This document shows, piece after piece, positions 53,684-61,492 of a stretch of DNA of 64,000 bases. This stretch comes from Clostridiales bacterium (GTDB lineage: Bacteria > Bacillota > Clostridia > Saccharofermentanales > Saccharofermentanaceae). Position numbers and translations under genes: made by a program. The first letter of the stretch is position 1. Every line of letters begins with the position of its first letter. The notes under the pieces are model-generated. The model made no database searches. It saw nothing but the letters and a program-made list of their open reading frames with translations, and was not told the DNA's origin. The stretch spans positions 1 to 64,000 of the forward strand of contig JAFXMZ010000039.1 of NCBI GenBank assembly GCA_017529925.1. Direction: 5' to 3'.

Positions 53684-54700
53684 GTGAATATAGGTAATGT
53701 CACATTTACGGATCGCCTGATCTGCCTTTCGCCGATGGCGGGTATCAGCTCGGCTTCATTCCGCGGGATCTGCTGCGGGATGGGCGCATCGTACGCCCCG
53801 ACGGAACTCGTCAGTGCAAGATCCATCGTCTATAACGGCCTTTCGAAAAGCTTCAGGTTCGCGAAGATAGACAGATCCCGGGAAAAAGTCACATGTATCC
53901 AGCTGTTCGGCAGCGATCCTTCAGACTTTGAGAAAGCGATCGATGTCATCTGCTCCGACGACAGGCTGAAGGATGTCGACATAATCGACATCAATATGGG
54001 ATGCCCCGTATCAAAGGTCATAAAGACCGGTGCGGGAAGCGCTCTCATGAAAGATCCCGCTCTTGCGTCCCGGATCGTCAAGGCTTCAGTAAACGCTGCC
54101 GGAAGATACGGCAAGCCCGTGACCGTAAAGACACGCACAGGGTTCGGCGCGGCCGACAGGAGCGGACCTGAATTCGCAAAAATGCTCGCAGACAGCGGAG
54201 CGGCTGCCATAACTGTCCACGGGAGGACAGCATCGCAGATGTACGGCGGAACTGCCTCCATAGAAGATATCGCGAAGATGCGCGATGCCGTCAGGGGATA
54301 CAGTATCCCCTTCCTTGCAAATGGCGATATAAAGGACGGCCCCTCGGCGAAAAGGATGCTCGACATCACGGGCGCAGACGGCATCATGATCGGAAGAGCG
54401 GCAACAGGCAACCCGTGGATCTTCAGAGAGGTAAGAGACTATCTTGACGGAAAGGAAACAAAAATACATCCTTCTGTCGACGAGAAGTGTGATATGCTCT
54501 TAACTGAACTGAAGCTGACTGCGGAAGACCTGGGCGAACATACAGCCGTGAGGGAGATGCGCAAGGTTATGCCGCATTATGTCAGGGGAATGAAAGGCGC
54601 AGCGAAGGTCAAGGTCCTTCTGTGCTCTGCGGATACTATAGAAGATGTAAGGAAGATACTCGATTCTTTAAGGAACGGAAACGATAATGGAATGGAATGA
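53684..54700 (+). CDS. dus: tRNA-dihydrouridine synthase
   Basis: FMN enzyme reducing uridines in tRNA. The catalytic cysteine is in N-M-G-C-P near residue 105, and FMN-binding G-A-D-G-I-M-I-G-R-A-A-T-G-N-P-W-I-F is near 235. Length 338. The start is GTG 53684 without a visible Shine-Dalgarno; an A/T-rich -10-like stretch (53667-53677) ends only a few bases upstream, so the mRNA may be nearly leaderless. It is divergent from the GTPase pair and overlaps the next gene by 14 bases. DusA/B/C subtype not assigned. Confidence 0.93.
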   Translation: MNIGNVTFTDRLICLSPMAGISSASFRGICCGMGASYAPTELVSARSIVYNGLSKSFRFAKIDRSREKVTCIQLFGSDPSDFEKAIDVICSDDRLKDVDIIDINMGCPVSKVIKTGAGSALMKDPALASRIVKASVNAAGRYGKPVTVKTRTGFGAADRSGPEFAKMLADSGAAAITVHGRTASQMYGGTASIEDIAKMRDAVRGYSIPFLANGDIKDGPSAKRMLDITGADGIMIGRAATGNPWIFREVRDYLDGKETKIHPSVDEKCDMLLTELKLTAEDLGEHTAVREMRKVMPHYVRGMKGAAKVKVLLCSADTIEDVRKILDSLRNGNDNGME

Positions 54701-55328
54701 GATGATACCGGATCTGATCCTTATAATCGCGGGACTGGTCGTATGCTTCAAGGGATACAGACTGTTCCGTCTGAGCATCACGCTGCTCGGAGCTTTCGGA
54801 GGATATCATCTCGGTTATTATCTCTACAATACATTCGGCGAATCCTTAGGCCTTGATAACAATGAGACCGCGAAATGGGTCGTCGTTCTCGGATGCACGA
54901 TCGCCCTCGGCGGTCTTGCATATACCGTTTACAAGAAGGCTATCATCGTCATATCGGCCGTTGGCTTCGGATACTGGTTCGCGACGAGAGTTCCCGAAGC
55001 ATCATGGATGGAGAACAGGGTCCTCAGCCCCCTGATCACAAAGTGGGTCATCGGACTCGTCCTGGGACTCATATTCGGTATCATCGTATTCGTGATCCAG
55101 AAGTGGGCGATCATGCTCTTTACCGCTATCGCGGGAGCACGGGTCATCTCAGCTACGGCGGTCGGGATACTGATGGGTTTTGAGCCTGTCGTAAAGGTGT
55201 CGGAGAAGCTTGGGGAGACCATCTTTCCGAACGTCTCACTCCCCAATGATATCTTTATCTCAGGAGTTCTGCTCATACTGTTTTCGGGGCTCGGATTTGC
55301 CCATCAGATGATCAGGACAAAGGCGTAA
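54687..55328 (+). CDS. Multipass membrane protein (DUF4203/TM7-like)
   Basis: A 213-residue protein with about seven hydrophobic segments spread evenly along the length and many Gly-rich helices (L-I-I-A-G-L-V-V-C-F-K-G-Y-R-L-F; L-G-A-F-G-G-Y-H-L-G-Y). This fits the DUF4203 group of unknown function. It is translationally coupled to dus through overlap, with no evident functional link. Confidence 0.75.
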   Translation: MEWNEMIPDLILIIAGLVVCFKGYRLFRLSITLLGAFGGYHLGYYLYNTFGESLGLDNNETAKWVVVLGCTIALGGLAYTVYKKAIIVISAVGFGYWFATRVPEASWMENRVLSPLITKWVIGLVLGLIFGIIVFVIQKWAIMLFTAIAGARVISATAVGILMGFEPVVKVSEKLGETIFPNVSLPNDIFISGVLLILFSGLGFAHQMIRTKA

Positions 55329-55360
55329 ATAAAAGTTATAGATTGTTCATTTTTTCGCGA

Positions 55361-55389
55361 TTGATTATTAACATAATAGTTTGTATAAT
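55361..55389 (+). promoter_or_regulatory. Orphan SigA promoter
   Basis: TTGATT (55361-55366) and TATAAT (55384-55389) are exactly 17 bases apart on the plus strand. No convincing gene starts downstream before the convergent lipoprotein gene, so it probably drives a short RNA. Confidence 0.65.
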
Positions 55390-55395
55390 CACCTC

Positions 55396-55513
55396 ATAAA
55401 CAGGGAAGGATAATGTGTGAGCCGGCAGGCTCCCGAAGGGTTCGACGTTTTTCTATATCTATCCCTTATTCCATGTTGAGGGCATCCCAAGTGACAACAC
55501 TCGGGATGCTTTC
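55396..55513 (+). ncRNA. Putative small RNA of unknown family
   Basis: From the orphan promoter a transcript of ~115-120 nt would begin near 55396. It would contain a short GAGCC/GGCTC hairpin (about 55420-55432) and end at the hairpin at 55482-55509 followed by TTTC. A 60-codon open frame with GGAAGG and ATG 55413 also exists, but it runs through both terminator hairpins to 55595, which argues against a protein. I cannot match the sequence to a known riboswitch or sRNA family. Confidence 0.4.
55482..55513 (+). terminator. Hairpin ending the putative small RNA
   Basis: A two-part stem: 7 bp (55482-55488 with 55503-55509), an A-C mismatch, 4 bp (55490-55493 with 55498-55501) and an ACAA loop. 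TTTC follows. The U-run is short, so termination strength is uncertain; it would also serve the upstream membrane-protein gene. Confidence 0.5.
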
Positions 55514-55526
55514 AATATTTATGGAG

Positions 55527-55566
55527 AAAAATCAGGGGCTGTCTCATATCGCCTTGAGACAGCCCC
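55527..55566 (-). terminator. Terminator of the lipoprotein gene at 55597
   Basis: A 12-bp perfect stem (55555-55566 and 55535-55546) with an 8-base loop on the minus strand; five T residues follow (55527-55531). It is about 30 bases after the lipoprotein stop. Confidence 0.85.
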
Positions 55567-55596
55567 CGTTAATAATGACCTGTTCTATATTTTAAA

Positions 55597-56619
55597 TCAG
55601 GCAGGTCCCATTGTTCCGAGCCAGTAGTCGATATCGGCCGAGGTCGTTCCGGAGATCACTACCATATACTTATGGTCTTCGCCTTCAATGATCAGGATCA
55701 GCACTTCCGCCTGGGAGGACCCTTCACTGACAGTCTTCTTTACGGAAACAAAATCATGTCCCGCGATGGTCGTATATCCGGCAGTTCCCCCGTCGGCAGC
55801 GGCCAGTTCCGCGATCCTGTCGGTAAGACCGAGCATATCCACTCCGAGATCGAATACAACGATCACGCACGAATCCCTTCCGTTCTCATCCTTTGATGTA
55901 GCAGCAAACTTCAGATAGTCTGCCGCTGAACCTCCGCGGAAAGAAGACAGGAGAGGCGAGTATTCCTCCAGGAGCTGTGATCTTTCGGGAAGCGTCATCT
56001 TGATCCCGGTGTCCTCAAAAACGTACACTCCTCCCTCAGGGACTTCATAGTTCATAAAGTACTGTGCAGTGTCATTATTGAGTTTGGCGATCGTGAAATC
56101 AGCCGTTGCAATGAGGTTCATATCCTTGTCATAGACATTGAATGTATATGCTCCGTACGGTATCTGTGTTCCTCTGTAGAATTCGCAGATTATCTCCTCG
56201 GGCGAATCCGCGACATAGGCCTCGGGTGCAAGTGCCTCTACGGTCTCTCCGTCCTTAAGGACCTCATAATTATAGAGCCATACCAGATCCTGACCCTCGG
56301 GCTTTATCTTGAGGACAAAGTCAACGCATTTTGTCTCAGTGAACCAGTACATCCCGTTGTCATCGAGGAGCCCTCCGGAAAGCTCCGTGCTCTCGATCAA
56401 TAACGAAAGATCATCCGGGATCACAGAAGACGTCTCCGGGGGCTCAGTCTCCGAAGGCGATGTAGCAGTCGGGTCCCCGGACTCCTCTGTCTCTTCGGTC
56501 TCCTCCGTCTGCTTCGACTTATCCTTCTTCTTACGCCTCTCAGTCTCCTGGGTGCATGAGCAGAATACCCCTGCCGTCATGACTGCTGCCAGTAATGCCG
56601 CGATCAGCTTCTTCTTCAT
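55597..56619 (-). CDS. Unknown lipoprotein
   Basis: A 340-residue lipoprotein with signal peptide and lipobox G-V-F-C-S-C (Cys about 22). A Lys/Glu then Thr/Glu/Pro-rich linker (about 27-68) precedes a beta-rich domain (about 85-200, Y-G-A-Y-T-F-N-V-Y-D) and a second domain (about 205-340) not recognised by me. It has its own terminator. It may be one of the many surface lipoproteins of this organism with similar linkers. Confidence 0.8.
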   Translation of the reverse strand: MKKKLIAALLAAVMTAGVFCSCTQETERRKKKDKSKQTEETEETEESGDPTATSPSETEPPETSSVIPDDLSLLIESTELSGGLLDDNGMYWFTETKCVDFVLKIKPEGQDLVWLYNYEVLKDGETVEALAPEAYVADSPEEIICEFYRGTQIPYGAYTFNVYDKDMNLIATADFTIAKLNNDTAQYFMNYEVPEGGVYVFEDTGIKMTLPERSQLLEEYSPLLSSFRGGSAADYLKFAATSKDENGRDSCVIVVFDLGVDMLGLTDRIAELAAADGGTAGYTTIAGHDFVSVKKTVSEGSSQAEVLILIIEGEDHKYMVVISGTTSADIDYWLGTMGPA

Positions 56620-56768
56620 ATCCGGTACCTCTTATTCCCTTATCTCATATGCCCCTCCGAAAAGGGGCTGCGGATAATTGACATCACCGTATTTTCGCCT
56701 ATTTTGGTCTTTTCATCAAGTATTTTTGTCTTTGTGCCCGTTATCGGCATTACGTCCCTTTCGCGATG

Positions 56769-56777
56769 TGATAGAAT
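56769..56777 (+). promoter_or_regulatory. Extended -10 for the DHH gene
   Basis: TGATAGAAT matches TG-N-TATAAT in all but one base, 34 bases before the TTG start. No good -35 is seen. The remaining intergenic sequence (56620-56768) holds only a 6-bp G/C hairpin (about 56651-56668) in the leader of the divergent lipoprotein gene. Confidence 0.4.
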
Positions 56778-56811
56778 ATCAGTGCATAAATAACACAGGG
56801 AGGGATTCAGG

Positions 56812-58296
56812 TTGCGGCTTTCAGAACTGCTCCAATTTGAAGACATAGTCATTCAGTGCCACGACAATCCGGATGCCGATGCACTTGCCTCCGGTTATGC
56901 CCTGTATTTTTATCTGACCGAGAAGGGGCGTTTTCCCCGTTTCATCTACAGGGGCAAGAACCCCGTCACGAAGAGCAATCTCCTCATAATGCTCGACAGG
57001 CTGAAGATACCTGTTACATATGAGCCCGATTTCGAAGAGGAGCCAGAACTGCTCGTAACTGTCGACTGCCAGTACGGACAGCGTAACGTTACTACTACCA
57101 AAGCAAAGAATATCGCCGTAATAGATCATCACCAGGTCACGGTCGAACTTCCTCCCATGTCGGAAGTCAGGAGCGGAGTCGGAAGCTGCTCGACCGTCAT
57201 ATGGAACATGATAAGATCCGAGGGAATGAATGTTAACTGGAATAAGTTCCTTCCCACGGCGATCTATTACGGTCTGTTCACGGATACGAACAGGCTCTCC
57301 GAAGTCGCGCATCCCCTGGACCGCGACATGCTCGATGAACTCGATGTCAATATGAGCATAATAAAGGAAATGAGTAATTCGAATATATCACTCCGCGAGC
57401 TCATGATAACCGGAAGGGCTATCCTCGAGAATAAGTATTTCCCTGGCGGACACTATCTGATAATAAGGTCCGAACCCTGCGATCCGAATATCCTCGGTGT
57501 CATAAGCGATTTTTCGCTCGAGGCCGAGGGCGTCGACATCTGCATCGCCTACTACGAGAGCGCATATGAGATCAAATTCTCAGTCCGCAGCTGCATCAAG
57601 GAAGTCCACGCCAATGAGCTGGCCGAATTCCTTTCGAAAGGAATAGGCGGCGGAGGCGGCCACGTATATAAGGCCGGCGGAACCATACGTCCGGAGCTCC
57701 TCGGTAAGCCCATAAGCGAGATCTTCGAGGAGAGGCTTGAACAGTATTCGAATATGTTCACGATAATACATGCCAAGGACGTTACGCTGTCCACAGATGA
57801 CATGAAGGTATATGACAAGCTCCCTCAGATACTCGGTACCGTTCGCCTCGCAGACGTCTTCCCTATCGGGACCATGGTCGAGATAAGGACTCTCGAGGGT
57901 GATGTCAATATAAAGGTCACGGCAGATACATATGTCATGATCGGGCTCGAGGGGGAGATCTATCCCATCTCGGAGGAGAAGCTCAGGAGGAGTTATTCAG
58001 AGATCGGAGGACACTATAACAGGGACTTCGAATATGAACCCTGCATCAAGGACAGTATCAACGGAGAGAAGAAGGGTCTCATGGAATATTCCAGAGCCGT
58101 CATGAGCCTGTCCAAGTCGAGGATATTCGCTAAGCCTCTCGATACATATGTCAAGATCTTCACCGAGTGGGATGACGAGAAATACTATCTCGGAAGACCC
58201 GGAGACTACATCGCCATAAGACAGGACGATGCGCACGATATATATGTCATAAACGGAAGGCTCTTCGACCAGCTCTATTCTGAGGTGCTGAGCTGA
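56812..58296 (+). CDS. DHH-family phosphoesterase with an extra C-terminal region
   Basis: DHH/DHHA1 phosphoesterases degrade nano-RNA or cyclic dinucleotides. Motifs: H-D-N-P-D-A-D-A-L-A-S (17-27), D-C-Q, and D-H-H (about 107-109); the DHHA1 glycine motif is G-I-G-G-G-G-G-H (about 280). After ~330 an extra ~165-residue region has two similar segments (M-V-E-I-R-T-L-E-G and Y-V-K-I-F-T-E-W-D with R-P-G-D-Y-I-A-I-R), reminiscent of small PGDY-type domains. It starts at TTG 56812 with GGGAGGG seven bases upstream. It is cytoplasmic, unlike membrane GdpP. Substrate not determined. Confidence 0.87.
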   Translation: MRLSELLQFEDIVIQCHDNPDADALASGYALYFYLTEKGRFPRFIYRGKNPVTKSNLLIMLDRLKIPVTYEPDFEEEPELLVTVDCQYGQRNVTTTKAKNIAVIDHHQVTVELPPMSEVRSGVGSCSTVIWNMIRSEGMNVNWNKFLPTAIYYGLFTDTNRLSEVAHPLDRDMLDELDVNMSIIKEMSNSNISLRELMITGRAILENKYFPGGHYLIIRSEPCDPNILGVISDFSLEAEGVDICIAYYESAYEIKFSVRSCIKEVHANELAEFLSKGIGGGGGHVYKAGGTIRPELLGKPISEIFEERLEQYSNMFTIIHAKDVTLSTDDMKVYDKLPQILGTVRLADVFPIGTMVEIRTLEGDVNIKVTADTYVMIGLEGEIYPISEEKLRRSYSEIGGHYNRDFEYEPCIKDSINGEKKGLMEYSRAVMSLSKSRIFAKPLDTYVKIFTEWDDEKYYLGRPGDYIAIRQDDAHDIYVINGRLFDQLYSEVLS

Positions 58297-58312
58297 CAGG
58301 AAGCCACCTGCG

Positions 58313-61300
58313 TCAGGACAGACCGTACTGCGACTTCATCTCGTCGCTCATCGTGTGTCCGCCGAGGATCTCTTCCGCCTTTTTCTTCAGATCGTCAACG
58401 GTATAATGCCTGAAGAATCCTACCCTGAACATCGAACTGTCGCCCGACACGGCAAAGAACCTGTCTGAGTTCATATTATATCCAAGGCTATTGGGAATGC
58501 ACTCCATCTCAAACCACAGGTCAGTATCGATAATGCATGTCATCCATCCGAACTGAAGATACATCTTCGAAGACTTAGCATCGTACTGCATCGTTCCCTG
58601 CTCGTAATAGTTCATATATATGCTTATGTCAGTGTTTCCCTGAAACTCCCATGTGGAAACATCATATCTTGTGAGATCTGCATCGTCCGTACCTACGAGG
58701 AATGTGTCCTCTTCACCGTCAGGATCCGCGCCGAAGAAGGACATGAACGTGATCCTCCTGCCGCTGCACTCAAGGCTCTTTACCGGCTTGCCCTTAAAGT
58801 CAATGATGTCGACCCTGTTCTCACAGCACATCGCTATCATGGAATCCGAAGCATCTGATACGACAAAAGCCGTGATATCCCAGTCATCGGGATGCTCAAC
58901 CTTGGTGATGGTCTTTTTCGATGTGTCTATGATAAAATCACCCAGGCCCTTGTTTGAGATGAGCATGAAATATCCGGAATCACCGAGAGCGACCGCTTTG
59001 AGCTGATCGACCGTCGATCCGTTATCTATCTCATACATATCCGTATCGCCTGTCTTGAGATCGCGATAATACATGGCCGTTATCCCGTCGGGGGAATTCC
59101 CGATATAGGCTATACCTTTTCCGTTATAGTCAGCTGACGTTCCCCTGCCCGCCTGGGAGGATGTCTCCAGCTCAGTCTTATCGATCTTACAGGCCTTCGT
59201 ATCGATTGAGATCAGTATTTCCTTTGCTTCCATCCTGAACACAACGTATATCAGGTCACCATCTTCTCCCAGGACCTTGAGGTTATCATAAAGCGAGAAG
59301 GAAGATCCCAGACTCTCTTTCATTATCAGCTTATTTGTCGATGTATCGATGACGTTGATGACCGCAGCGTCGTAGTCACCCGTAGCGATGACGAGGTGAT
59401 CGCTGCACATGCTGTATGTCGGATACTGGGTCGAAAGGACAAAATCTTCATCCGTGCATTCCCATTCCTCATCACAGATCCCCGAATTAAATGCTATTAC
59501 CTCCATCGTATTCTTCCTGAGGATATATGCGCCGTTGTTGACCTCTGCAGATACTATCTCGTCAGGAAGATCATATGATACCGAGATCGCGTCCTTCCCG
59601 AGACTCGGGGCAGGCAGTGACATACCGCCGTTCATAGTGATGAATAGAGGCATACCGTCCTCATTCAGGTCGCTTACATCCACGATAAGATCATTAAGGT
59701 TGTAATGCCATGTCTCCTCACCTGTCTCCAGGTCATATGAGGAGGCAACATTCCCCTTATAGAACAGGACCTCGTTGGCACCGGGAATGTACATGAAACC
59801 GACAGTCCTGTTTGTCAGGTTGTTCTCTAGTGACTGCTGCCACTTTTCCTCACCCGTTTTTGCATCCAGACAGTGAACGAACGTATTTCCGGGAGACATT
59901 ATGACATAGTACTCAGCTTCATATGATCCGCCCTGGCGCTCTTCATCCATCTCAGAGAGCATTACATTATCATTCCCCGCAAAATCTATACATGTCAGCT
60001 CACTTTCGAAAGGACCTACATTGACGGTCTCGCCCGTCTTTGTATCGAGTATAACGGCATAATACTGCTGCTCATCATCGTAGTAGGCAGCGATATGGTT
60101 GCCGTCAGGCGACACTGCAAACTCCGTGACGTATATCAGGTTCCCCGAAGGAGTTTCCGGGAGCCTGTACTCAGTCATATCCCCGTTGCCGGACTCATAA
60201 GCCCTTATCGATGTATATGAGGAATATGAGGAATAGACATAGATCTTTCCGGGATCCTTACAGATCGTTACCGGAGAGATCCCCTGCACGTCCTCACCTG
60301 ACTTCTCCCAGATGACATCTCCGTTCGAAGGATCATAAACGCGGATACTGTTGTATGACATTACAGCCAGTCCGTCATCATCTGTGAAATAGGCATTGTG
60401 GTAATTATCATCGAACGTAAATAACATGTCATGCGTTACCGTATCGAAAACATACGCTCTGCCGAACGTGTCGGTCATTTCCAGATAATGCGCATCTTTC
60501 GAAAGCTCAAAAGAATCCACCATCGACGGGACCGAATAATTCCAGACGGCTTTTATGTTGCTCCCGTTTACGGTCTCATATGCGTAGACTGCATCACTGA
60601 GGGCACGCATCGCTTCACCTGTTACGGGTCTTTTATCATCTTCACTCTCGGGAAGGGCTGCGAGTGCGAGCTGGATGGCTTCTACCCTCTTGTGATCACC
60701 GAGGAACTGTTCGGACTCCTTTGCCAGGTATCTCGACTGATTTGCGAGCGACTCGCGGTAGTTCTCATCGATCTTCTTCATGCTGATGTACATATACGTT
60801 CCGAAGGCTATAGCTGCTGCAAGTGCCGCAGTAAAGACGAGCGCCATCCTTCTCATCCTGTAGGAACGCTGTCTGTTCATGAGCTCGTCGTAGGAACATC
60901 CGACTATGGCCGATACGAGACGGGGAAGTTCCTCCTTCTTTGCCCTTTTCGCCGGGAGACGGTAATCACAGGACAGAGGTTCGAGTGCGACCTTAACCTT
61001 ATGCTCATTCCCGCCCTCGTCGGTTATCGTCTTCTCCTCGCTCAGGAGTTCATCAGGAATGGCATCATAGGGTTCGCCTTCTGCCAGTACGGTGAGGATA
61101 TCTTTTCTGCTGTGTTTCTCCAGGAAGAACCTTATCTCCCTCTTTACCCAGATCGATTCCTTCGATCTCGGTGAGCATATGACTATGAGCTTATCTGAAT
61201 TCTCGAGTGCATCGGATATGATCTCGGAAAGATCGCTCGTGATAGACAGGTCATCTTTATCCCTGAATACCCTCTCGATCTTTTTCTTTCCGGACTTCTT

Positions 61301-61414
61301 CCTTATAGCCGCAGGGAGCTTATAATGCTCAAGGCTCTTCTGGACGCGCTCCGCTATCGAGATATCGAGCGGCGCGTGCTTATAGGAAATAAATGCATCA
61401 AAATGTTTACCCAT
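58313..61414 (-). CDS. TIR-domain transmembrane protein with an extracytoplasmic beta-propeller
   Basis: A 1033-residue protein. Residues 1-175 are a TIR domain: F-D-A-F-I-S-Y-K (5-12), F-R-D-K-D-D-L (50-56) and the W-x-x-x-E motif of NAD-cleaving TIRs (Trp89, Glu93). A basic stretch (180-189) and one helix (191-211) follow, so the TIR domain should be cytoplasmic. A helical segment (L-A-L-A-A-L-P) and ~750 residues of PQQ/WD-like propeller repeats (L-D-A-K-T-G-E-E-K-W, Y-D-L-E-T-G-E-E-T-W) lie outside. It has its own extended -10 promoter. Function unknown; signalling or defence are both possible. Confidence 0.88.
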   Translation of the reverse strand: MGKHFDAFISYKHAPLDISIAERVQKSLEHYKLPAAIRKKSGKKKIERVFRDKDDLSITSDLSEIISDALENSDKLIVICSPRSKESIWVKREIRFFLEKHSRKDILTVLAEGEPYDAIPDELLSEEKTITDEGGNEHKVKVALEPLSCDYRLPAKRAKKEELPRLVSAIVGCSYDELMNRQRSYRMRRMALVFTAALAAAIAFGTYMYISMKKIDENYRESLANQSRYLAKESEQFLGDHKRVEAIQLALAALPESEDDKRPVTGEAMRALSDAVYAYETVNGSNIKAVWNYSVPSMVDSFELSKDAHYLEMTDTFGRAYVFDTVTHDMLFTFDDNYHNAYFTDDDGLAVMSYNSIRVYDPSNGDVIWEKSGEDVQGISPVTICKDPGKIYVYSSYSSYTSIRAYESGNGDMTEYRLPETPSGNLIYVTEFAVSPDGNHIAAYYDDEQQYYAVILDTKTGETVNVGPFESELTCIDFAGNDNVMLSEMDEERQGGSYEAEYYVIMSPGNTFVHCLDAKTGEEKWQQSLENNLTNRTVGFMYIPGANEVLFYKGNVASSYDLETGEETWHYNLNDLIVDVSDLNEDGMPLFITMNGGMSLPAPSLGKDAISVSYDLPDEIVSAEVNNGAYILRKNTMEVIAFNSGICDEEWECTDEDFVLSTQYPTYSMCSDHLVIATGDYDAAVINVIDTSTNKLIMKESLGSSFSLYDNLKVLGEDGDLIYVVFRMEAKEILISIDTKACKIDKTELETSSQAGRGTSADYNGKGIAYIGNSPDGITAMYYRDLKTGDTDMYEIDNGSTVDQLKAVALGDSGYFMLISNKGLGDFIIDTSKKTITKVEHPDDWDITAFVVSDASDSMIAMCCENRVDIIDFKGKPVKSLECSGRRITFMSFFGADPDGEEDTFLVGTDDADLTRYDVSTWEFQGNTDISIYMNYYEQGTMQYDAKSSKMYLQFGWMTCIIDTDLWFEMECIPNSLGYNMNSDRFFAVSGDSSMFRVGFFRHYTVDDLKKKAEEILGGHTMSDEMKSQYGLS

Positions 61415-61447
61415 CCCCGAAAGCTCCTCATTAAAGCATACACTGAC

Positions 61448-61476
61448 AGTATAACAGGTAAGGGCGCTGTTGGGAA
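61448..61476 (-). promoter_or_regulatory. Promoter of the TIR gene
   Basis: On the minus strand TTCCCA (61471-61476) and TATACT (61448-61453) are 17 bases apart, with TG one base before the -10 (extended -10). It leaves a leader of ~27 bases to ATG 61414, so the TIR gene can be transcribed separately from the lipoprotein gene upstream. Confidence 0.6.
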
Positions 61477-61492
61477 TTACCGTGCTGTTACA

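Noticed and set aside
55413..55595. 60-codon plus-strand frame with GGAAGG site
   Set aside because: It reads through two terminator hairpins, has no recognisable composition of a protein, and fits better as part of a non-coding transcript. Kept only as an alternative.
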